Source of the DNA: MGOM01 sp035455265
Lineage (GTDB): Bacteria > Chloroflexota > Anaerolineae > Anaerolineales > E44-bin32
Direction of reading: 5' to 3'
Length of the DNA: 5,573 nt
Assembly (NCBI GenBank): GCA_035455265.1
Contig: DATIFK010000144.1
Location: 1 to 5,573, forward strand
A program made the position numbers and the translations under genes. The notes beneath the pieces are model-generated. The model saw nothing but the letters and a program-made list of their open reading frames with translations. It was not told the DNA's origin and made no database searches. Positions 1-5,573 of this stretch are shown one piece after another. Position 1 is the first letter of the stretch. Each line of letters starts with the position of its first letter.

Positions 1-405
1 GCAGCGCGTCGTGACGCCCAATGCGGGCGGGCAGTCGAGGATCGTCACGGCATAGTCGCCGTTGGCCTCGAGCGCCTGGCGCAGGATGAGTTCGTAGTTC
101 TGCCGCACGGGCAGGAAGCGCTCGACACTCAACAGACTGTCCGATGCCGGGGCGAGGTCGAGGTTCGGGACATCCGTCGGTTGGATGACGTCGGCGAGCG
201 TGCGGTTGCCGAGCAGCACGTCGGCGACGGTCGAAGTCAGGGACGAGGGCTCGAAACCGAGGGCCAGAGTCAGGTTGGACTGGGGATCGAGGTCGACGAG
301 CAGCGTGCGCTCGACGCCCTCGGCCACGGCCGCGCCCAACGACAACGCCGACGTGGTCTTGCCCACGCCGCCTTTCTCGTTGGCGAAGGACAGCACTCGG
401 CCCAT
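1..405 (-). CDS. ParA/Soj-family partitioning ATPase (MinD/ParA superfamily), 3' end outside window
   Basis: The first 135 codons of a ParA-type ATPase are present, with no stop before the window edge. Seen in the sequence: a deviant Walker A motif, NEKGGVGKTT (residues 9-18), including the signature lysine K11 and catalytic-site K16; the A' (switch I) motif DLDPQSNLT at 38-46; and Walker B, ILDCPP, at 122-127. In this family ATP-driven dimers bind non-specific DNA or membrane and position chromosomes, plasmids or protein clusters. The motif starts eight residues after the ATG, so there is no N-terminal helix-turn-helix; this is the short Soj-like form, normally about 250-300 residues. The ATG shares its A with the TGA of the upstream receptor gene (TGATG), and a GGAAAG lies nine bases ahead, so translational coupling is likely. 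No ParB gene or parS site is visible. It could be a chromosomal ParA or an orphan that positions a protein complex; family assignment is secure, cargo unknown. No symbol is given because orthology cannot be judged from half a protein. Confidence 0.95.
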   Translation of the reverse strand, partial: MGRVLSFANEKGGVGKTTSALSLGAAVAEGVERTLLVDLDPQSNLTLALGFEPSSLTSTVADVLLGNRTLADVIQPTDVPNLDLAPASDSLLSVERFLPVRQNYELILRQALEANGDYAVTILDCPPALGVTTRC

Positions 406-3400
406 CACGCAGATCTTTCCGGCGTGCCGCCGCTGCTGTGGTCGCCGTTCCCACCATCGGCACCTTCGGCGGGCGAAGGATCGAGCGTCGTCGAGGGGGT
501 CTCCTCCGCAATCGCCGTCGGCGACCCGGCTCCGCTGGGGATAGGGTTGAGCCAAATCAGGGCGCGCTGCGCGCCCAGAGCCCGGCGCATCTCACGCACC
601 GCCGTCCGCAGAATCTCGTCGATGCTCTGGGAGGCGCGGATGCGGGAGGTGACATCGACGACCGCCTGCTCGCGGCGGGCGCGCTGCAGGGTCGCATGGA
701 ACAGGCGCGCGTTCTGGATGCCGACGGTCACCTGGTCGGCCAGAATCTCGAGCACGGTCACGTCGTCCTGGGTGAAGGCAAACGGCCGGTTGACCTGGCA
801 GTCGAGCACGCCGATGACCTGATCGCCGATCCGCAGCGGCACAGCCAGCTCGGAACGAGTCTCGAGCAGCAGCGGGTGGGCCAGGTAGGTCGGGTCGTGC
901 ATCACGTCGCTGGCCAGGTACGATCGACCTTCGCGCAGCACCTGGGCGACGATGGAGGTTGCTCCGGCTTCGACACGGAAGCCGGCCTGCTTCAGGTCGT
1001 CGGCGGCGATGCCGGCGGCTTCGCGCAGAACGGCGGCGCGGCCGGTTTCGTCGGCGATGAACAGGGCGATGTGGTCGTAGCCGAACCGCTCGTGGACCAG
1101 ATGGACGGCGCGGCTCAGCAGGGTGGGCAGGTCGAGTTGACCGGTGGTCTCGCGGGCGACCTCGGCGGCGGCCTGGAGGTGCACGGCGCGCCGGCGGATC
1201 TCCTCCATTAGACGGGCTTGCTCGAGCGCTCCGGCCAACTCATCGGCGACCGCCTGGAGGACCGCCTCGTCCTCGGTGTTGAGGGCGCCGTCCTGCGAGG
1301 CGAGCACGTCCAGAGCGCCGATCGTCTCGCCGCGCAGCTCGATCGGTGTGCGCAGCGACAGGGAGGCGTCGCCTCCGGCCGTGCCCGTCTCGAAGGTTCC
1401 TTCGGAGGCGCCGGAGGTGCGCGAGCGCAAGAGCTGTTCCCAGGCCTGACCGGTCTGCTGGCGATACAGGCTGTCCAGCTGCTGCAGGCTCTGCTGCGTC
1501 TCCTCGGCCAGGCGGGCATTCTCGATCGTGGCCGCCAGCGGTCCGGCGAGTTGTTGCAGAATATCGACGTCCTGGTCGGTCGGCTCGCCGAGGTCGACCC
1601 GGCCGACGGCCAGGGAACCGATGATGCGGCCGTGGCTGAGCAGGGCCACGCCCAGCGAGAGGTTGGCCGGCTCCGTGTCGGTCTGACGGTCGACGACGGG
1701 AGTGGTCTGGTGCGTCGCTTTCCCGATGGCTTCGGCGCTCATCCCGACGTTCTGCCCCATGGACAGGCGGCTCTGGCCCGATGGATCGGTGAGCGCGCGC
1801 ACCACGATGTCTCCGCCTTCGGCCAGGGCCAGCGCGGCGTAGGCATAGCCGAACGACTTGCACACTTCGTCGGTGACCCCGCGCAGGATGGCGTCGTAGC
1901 TCTCGCGCTCGGCCAGTTGGCTGTAGAGGTCGATGACCGAACGGCGCGTCGACGACTGGCGCGTGTAGTACTGCAGCAGGCGGGCATTCTCCAAGGCGAT
2001 GGCCACCTGGTCGGCCATGGTCTGCAGCACGACGGCGTCGTTCTCGTCGAAGGCGTTGGCCTCGGTGCTCTGGACGTCCAGGGCGCCGATGATGCGGTCG
2101 CCGACGCGCAGCGGCAAGGCGATCTCGGAGCGTGTCTTGGGCAGATCGGGGTTGGCGAAGTGAACCGCATCGGCGCCGACGTCGAGGGCGATGCGCGGCT
2201 TGCCGGTCCCGGTCACATAGCCGACGATGCCGACCTTTCCGACGGCCAACTTGTGGCCGCGCTCCAGCATCGTCTTGCCGCCGGGAGAGGAGGCCGCCCG
2301 CAGCACGGCGTTCTCGCCGGCTTCGTCGATCAGGAAGATGCCGGCGTGGTAGTGGCCGAAGCGGGCGGAGATCAGGTTGACCGTTGTGCCGAGCAGGTCA
2401 TCGACACTGCGGATGACGGCGGCATCACGAGCCACCTCGGCCGCCGTCCGGATTTGCCGCGTGCGCAGATCGACGCGTTCCTCCAGGGAACGGTACATCC
2501 CCGAGAGGTCCTCGGCCATCTTGTTGAAGGCGTCGCCCAGGCGGCCGATCTCATCCCGCCGCTGGATCGCCACGCGCGTTTCCAGCTCGCCGGCGGCAAA
2601 CTTCTCGGTGAAGTCGGTCAGGCTGCGCAGGGGCGAGAGCGAGCGCCGGGTGGCCCACGGGACGACCAGGCCGGCCAGCAGGACGGCCGCGGCGACCAAG
2701 GCGATGCTGAACGGCGCCAGGCTGTTCAGGTCGGCGAAGACCACCGATTGCGGCAGCTCGAGCACGACGCCCATATTCCAATCGGGCGACCACTGATAGG
2801 CTCCCACAACCGCCTGGTTGTTGAAGCTCTGGTAGTTGAGGACGCCCGAGGGCGAAGTCTTGGCCAGATCGAAGACCGGGTGGATGACACCCGGCTGCGC
2901 CGAGGGGGCGACGGCGTAGCGCTCGAGGAAGAAGATGACGTCCGGGGCCATGGCGACGAAGGTGTTGCCTTCCTCGACGCGGTAGATGCCGCGCTGCTCC
3001 CAGAAGGTCTGCATCGACTGCATCAGCGAGCCGAGGCGGACGTCGCGGTTGATCCCGATGAGGACGGTGTCGATGCTGTCCGGCAGCACGACCTGCATCG
3101 GCGCGGCGGTCACGATCGCCAGGTTGCCCGGCGCCAGCAGCGGATCGTCGTACAGCGGCCGCGTCGACAGCTTGTCGTAGGCGATCTCGCCGCGGAACAG
3201 GGCGCTGAACTGCCGGTCTTCCATCTCGGGAACGGTGGAGGCCAGGATCCACGCGTCTTCCCGCCGCACCAGCATCATGACGCTGAAGACCTGGGTTCCT
3301 TCGCTGCTCATCAGGTTGGTCAACTCGGCGCGCACGGCTTCCTTGGCCTGGTCCGAGGCCGGGTTGAGCTGAAGAGCAGCGGCGACACTGCGCAAGGACG

Positions 3401-3650
3401 AGCGCTGGCTGCCTATTTGAACGCGTTCTTCGCGAACGGAGGCCCAGTCGGTCAGGGTCTGGAGCTCCTGCTCGGCGGCCGACGAAAGCTGCGCGTTGAT
3501 GCGGGCCCGCAGGATGTCGCGCGAGCGCAGGTAGGCGGCGCCGCCCATGATCAGCAGCGGCAGCACGACCAGCGGGAGCAGCGTCAGCGTGAACTGCCGG
3601 CTGAGGCTGGGGCCGCGGCGCACGCCGGCCGTATCGGCGGCGGTCGTCAT
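405..3650 (-). CDS. Cache-HAMP-multi-GAF transmembrane sensor protein without a recognisable output domain
   Basis: Complete gene of 1081 residues. Domains in order: transmembrane helix about 19-41; extracytoplasmic sensor about 42-312, whose size and ending (WSPDWNMGVVLELP, 287-300) suggest a double Cache domain; transmembrane helix about 313-332; HAMP about 335-387 with the conserved proline P340 and DEIG at 366-369; short coiled coil 386-405; GAF A about 400-558; GAF B about 570-716; a short, degenerate GAF C about 720-815 containing W737; GAF D about 825-984; a half-GAF stub about 992-1035; and a Pro/Ser/Gly/acidic, probably disordered tail 1036-1081. GAF A and D carry the matching motifs NPDLPKTRSEI and HPLLLETRSEL. 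Cache domains bind small extracellular ligands, HAMP passes the signal across the membrane, and GAF domains bind small molecules or dimerise. No H-box, kinase ATPase, GGDEF, EAL, PP2C or chemoreceptor hairpin follows, so the output must be protein-protein contact or is unknown. The ATG overlaps the upstream stop (ATGA) and follows a strong AGGGAGG, supporting this start. It is probably co-expressed with the ParA gene downstream. Ligand unknown. Confidence 0.95.
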   Translation of the reverse strand: MTTAADTAGVRRGPSLSRQFTLTLLPLVVLPLLIMGGAAYLRSRDILRARINAQLSSAAEQELQTLTDWASVREERVQIGSQRSSLRSVAAALQLNPASDQAKEAVRAELTNLMSSEGTQVFSVMMLVRREDAWILASTVPEMEDRQFSALFRGEIAYDKLSTRPLYDDPLLAPGNLAIVTAAPMQVVLPDSIDTVLIGINRDVRLGSLMQSMQTFWEQRGIYRVEEGNTFVAMAPDVIFFLERYAVAPSAQPGVIHPVFDLAKTSPSGVLNYQSFNNQAVVGAYQWSPDWNMGVVLELPQSVVFADLNSLAPFSIALVAAAVLLAGLVVPWATRRSLSPLRSLTDFTEKFAAGELETRVAIQRRDEIGRLGDAFNKMAEDLSGMYRSLEERVDLRTRQIRTAAEVARDAAVIRSVDDLLGTTVNLISARFGHYHAGIFLIDEAGENAVLRAASSPGGKTMLERGHKLAVGKVGIVGYVTGTGKPRIALDVGADAVHFANPDLPKTRSEIALPLRVGDRIIGALDVQSTEANAFDENDAVVLQTMADQVAIALENARLLQYYTRQSSTRRSVIDLYSQLAERESYDAILRGVTDEVCKSFGYAYAALALAEGGDIVVRALTDPSGQSRLSMGQNVGMSAEAIGKATHQTTPVVDRQTDTEPANLSLGVALLSHGRIIGSLAVGRVDLGEPTDQDVDILQQLAGPLAATIENARLAEETQQSLQQLDSLYRQQTGQAWEQLLRSRTSGASEGTFETGTAGGDASLSLRTPIELRGETIGALDVLASQDGALNTEDEAVLQAVADELAGALEQARLMEEIRRRAVHLQAAAEVARETTGQLDLPTLLSRAVHLVHERFGYDHIALFIADETGRAAVLREAAGIAADDLKQAGFRVEAGATSIVAQVLREGRSYLASDVMHDPTYLAHPLLLETRSELAVPLRIGDQVIGVLDCQVNRPFAFTQDDVTVLEILADQVTVGIQNARLFHATLQRARREQAVVDVTSRIRASQSIDEILRTAVREMRRALGAQRALIWLNPIPSGAGSPTAIAEETPSTTLDPSPAEGADGGNGDHSSGGTPERSA
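415..420 (-). promoter_or_regulatory. Possible ribosome binding site of the ParA-family gene
   Basis: GGAAAG is found nine bases before the ATG at 405, within the last codons of the receptor gene. It is a weaker match than the site ahead of the receptor gene. The TGATG stop-start junction means that translation may depend mostly on coupling to the gene before it. Confidence 0.4.
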
Positions 3651-5573
3651 GCGCCTCCCTCCTCGGTGGGCGGGACATCCTCGGGCGCCCCTCCCGGGGT
3701 GGTTGTGCCCAGCCGAACCGAGGTGCGCGAAGCATTGAAGGCGCGCCCGAGCTCGCGCGCCGTCGTGTCCAGGATCGTGCGGATGTCCGGCGAGCGCCGC
3801 ACCTTGCTGGTGATCTCCCGGATGAGTCGCTCACGGCGCGCGGCGCGTTGCGTCTGACCGAGCAGCCGGTCGTTCTGGATGGCCGTGGCGACCTGCGCCG
3901 CGACGGTCGTCAGCAGAGCCAGGTCGTCCTCGGTGAAGCGGCCCGCCTGCGTCCGGTCCTGGACGATCAGGAGGCCGAGGGCGGTGTCACCCACGAGGAG
4001 CGGCACGCCCAGCCACGACGCCGGCGCCGGGGTGGGAAGGCCGATCCCCAGTATGGTCGCCTGTTGGAGCAGGTCGTCGGTGAGAAGCAGCGCCTGGCGG
4101 GTGCGCAACACCTGGGCGGCCAGATCCACCCCGAGGAGCGCGGGTGGCAGCTGGTTGAACTCGCCGGCCTCGGCCACGAAGGGATACTCGATGGAGTCGG
4201 CCGCCGGATCGTAGAGGCCGATGCTGACATCGACCCCGGGCAACACCTGGCCGATTTGCGCGTAGACAACACGGAACAGGGAGTCCAGCCGGAGCAGCTG
4301 CGAGACGCCCTGGCTGATGCGATTGACGACCTCCAGCTCGGACACGCGGCGCTGCTCTTCGGTGTACTGGCGGGCGTTCTCCAGCGACAGGCCGAGCTGG
4401 CCCGAAACCGACTCGAGCACGGCCACGTCGTCCTTGGCCCAAACCGGATCGCCGGGGCCGCGGCGAGCGGTGATCGTAGCGACCACCTCGCCGCGCACCA
4501 GGACCGGCACGGCCACCTCGCGGCCGTCCTCGCTCATCGAGGTCTGGCCCACGCGGGCCGCCTCTTCGCTCATGGCCGAAGGAACGGCGATGCCGTCGCC
4601 CCCGACGCGCAACAGCGTGGGGACGCCGGCGCGGGCGAAGCGGGCCCACGATTCGCGGGCGTGGCCGCGCACCAGACCTTCGGCGCGCTTCAGCTCCTCG
4701 GCCGTCTCGCGAACCAGGCGGGTGCTATCGATGGCGATGGCCAGCTCGCCGGTGATCGCCTCGAGGGCCCGCACGTCCTCCTCGGCGAACGCATTCATCC
4801 CGGTGCTCTGCACGTCGAGCACACCGATCAGGCGGCCGCCGACGATCATCGGCAGCGTCAGCTCGGCCCGGGTGTCCGGAAGCTGCGGGTTCTTGAAGTG
4901 GAACGGATCCCGCGAGACATCGTTGCTGATGCGCGGCAGACGGTTGCCGGTGACCCAGCCGACCATGCTGGCGGAGCCGACGGCCAGGCGGTGATTGCGC
5001 GAAAGCATGCGGCGGCCGGCCTCGCCGGTGCTCGCGGCCAGCTCGGCCCAGCTGCCGGTTTCATCGATGGTGAAAATGGAGGCGTGGTAGAAGCTGAACC
5101 GCTCCCGGATGAGTTCGACGGACTGCGACATCAGGGCCTGCGGATCGGGGGTTTGGACCGCGATCCGGGCGATCTCGGCCGTGGTCTGGAGCTGGAGGGC
5201 GCGCCGTTCAATGGCGTGCGAACGCTCGGCGACCTGCTGCTCGAGCGTTTCGTTCAGGGCTCGAAGCTCGTCCTCGGCGCTGCGTGCGCGTTGGACCGTC
5301 CGGCGCGTCAGATGGACGACGAGGTAGACGAAGACCGCCCCGCCCAGGAAGACCGCGCCGGCGACCAGGGTTTCCGGGATAGGTACACGGAGCAGGAGGA
5401 TCGCCGCGAACAGCACGTAACCGACCAGGAAGAAGACCATCAGGCCGGTGATCACGCGCCAGGGCCGCCGGAGGTCCGACGGGATGGCCGGGGCGGTCCT
5501 TCGCTCCGTGGCGATGGCGGCCAGCATGAACGCCGCGCCGCCGGCGACGAGAAGGGCAGCCACAAGCTCGATC
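3647..5573 (-). CDS. Membrane-anchored multi-GAF sensor protein, 5' end outside window
   Basis: The frame is open to the window edge. The first possible start inside is a GTG at 5563 (638 codons), but the true start is probably upstream; numbering here is from that GTG. Seen: hydrophobic helices at about 2-18, 38-58 and 66-85; a basic loop between the first two (R21, R22, R32, R33, R36) and basic residues after the third (R87, R88, R92, R94); a coiled coil about 91-126; GAF 1 about 127-284 with NPQLPDTRAEL (225-235) and GVLDVQST (247-254); a short divergent GAF 2 about 286-398 containing W306; GAF 3 about 408-567 with WLGVPLLVGD (517-526); a half-GAF stub 578-619; and a short Pro/Gly/Glu tail. 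There is no kinase, cyclase, phosphatase or DNA-binding domain. It is a paralogue in plan of the downstream receptor but lacks the Cache and HAMP parts in the visible region. The stop overlaps the next gene's start by four bases (ATGA), so the two are very probably co-translated. Likely role: cytoplasmic or membrane-signal sensing at the inner membrane; ligand and partner unknown. Confidence 0.92.
   Translation of the reverse strand, partial: IELVAALLVAGGAAFMLAAIATERRTAPAIPSDLRRPWRVITGLMVFFLVGYVLFAAILLLRVPIPETLVAGAVFLGGAVFVYLVVHLTRRTVQRARSAEDELRALNETLEQQVAERSHAIERRALQLQTTAEIARIAVQTPDPQALMSQSVELIRERFSFYHASIFTIDETGSWAELAASTGEAGRRMLSRNHRLAVGSASMVGWVTGNRLPRISNDVSRDPFHFKNPQLPDTRAELTLPMIVGGRLIGVLDVQSTGMNAFAEEDVRALEAITGELAIAIDSTRLVRETAEELKRAEGLVRGHARESWARFARAGVPTLLRVGGDGIAVPSAMSEEAARVGQTSMSEDGREVAVPVLVRGEVVATITARRGPGDPVWAKDDVAVLESVSGQLGLSLENARQYTEEQRRVSELEVVNRISQGVSQLLRLDSLFRVVYAQIGQVLPGVDVSIGLYDPAADSIEYPFVAEAGEFNQLPPALLGVDLAAQVLRTRQALLLTDDLLQQATILGIGLPTPAPASWLGVPLLVGDTALGLLIVQDRTQAGRFTEDDLALLTTVAAQVATAIQNDRLLGQTQRAARRERLIREITSKVRRSPDIRTILDTTARELGRAFNASRTSVRLGTTTPGGAPEDVPPTEEGGA
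3654..3660 (-). promoter_or_regulatory. Ribosome binding site of the Cache-HAMP-GAF receptor gene
   Basis: AGGGAGG lies three bases before the ATG at 3650, inside the last codons of the upstream gene. It is a near-consensus Shine-Dalgarno sequence with rather short spacing. With the ATGA overlap it supports this start and re-initiation by ribosomes finishing the upstream gene. Confidence 0.6.

Noticed and set aside
181..822. Plus-strand open frames across the ParA/receptor junction
   Set aside because: They lie antisense to conserved Walker A and A' motifs and to GAF D, and their translations are arginine- and serine-rich with no family resemblance.
438..1211. A 257-codon plus-strand open frame
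   Set aside because: It is the same antisense register as the 879-codon frame; its stop is simply the complement of the CTA codon for L814 of the receptor. No domain or credible context.
3641..3660. Possible frameshift fusing the two receptor genes into one protein
   Set aside because: The junction is a standard ATGA stop-start overlap with a good ribosome binding site, and the downstream protein begins with its own transmembrane helix, as expected for a separate gene.
2551..3834. A 427-codon minus-strand open frame in a different register from the receptor
   Set aside because: The translation is dominated by R, P, A and G, typical of an out-of-frame reading of GC-rich DNA, and it spans the junction between two well-supported genes.
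1218..3857. An 879-codon open frame on the plus strand, antisense to the Cache-HAMP-GAF receptor
   Set aside because: Its codons are in exact register with those of the minus-strand gene over 1218-3650, so a stop appears only where the real gene uses CTA, TTA or TCA, which GC-rich genes avoid. The translation has no recognisable domain and is rich in G, R, Q, H, D and V, whereas the minus strand gives clear Cache, HAMP and GAF motifs.
405..5573. Interpretation of the two receptors as hybrid histidine kinases or as methyl-accepting chemotaxis proteins
   Set aside because: I looked for an H-box with downstream N, G1 and G2 boxes and for the conserved chemoreceptor hairpin tip; neither is visible. 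The ends are GAF-like stubs and low-complexity tails.

Overview
The window is GC-rich throughout (about two thirds G+C by eye) and is coding from end to end on the minus strand. Three genes overlap by 1 to 4 bases and look like one operon, read from high to low coordinates. The multi-GAF architecture, with GAF domains of the 'NPxLPxTRxEL' type, resembles sensors common in Chloroflexota (Anaerolineae-like bacteria). That placement is an inference from protein style; there is no rRNA or marker gene to confirm it.

Layout, in transcription order: (1) 5573 to 3647, a membrane-anchored protein with at least three transmembrane helices, a coiled coil, three GAF domains and a C-terminal half-GAF stub; its 5' end lies outside the window. 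(2) 3650 to 405, a complete 1081-residue receptor: one transmembrane helix, a Cache-like extracytoplasmic sensor, a second transmembrane helix, HAMP, four GAF domains, the same half-GAF stub and a disordered tail. (3) 405 to 1, the first 135 codons of a ParA/Soj-family ATPase, running off the window.

The two receptors share their overall plan and have no recognisable output domain: no histidine-kinase core, GGDEF/EAL, methyl-accepting signalling hairpin or DNA-binding domain. They are tightly coupled to a ParA-type positioning ATPase. The most interesting reading is a sensory membrane complex whose partner, or whose cellular positioning, involves the ParA protein. This is a hypothesis from gene order. 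There is no non-coding stretch longer than a few bases, no RNA gene, no mobile element and no CRISPR array. Any promoter lies upstream of 5573 and any terminator beyond position 1.
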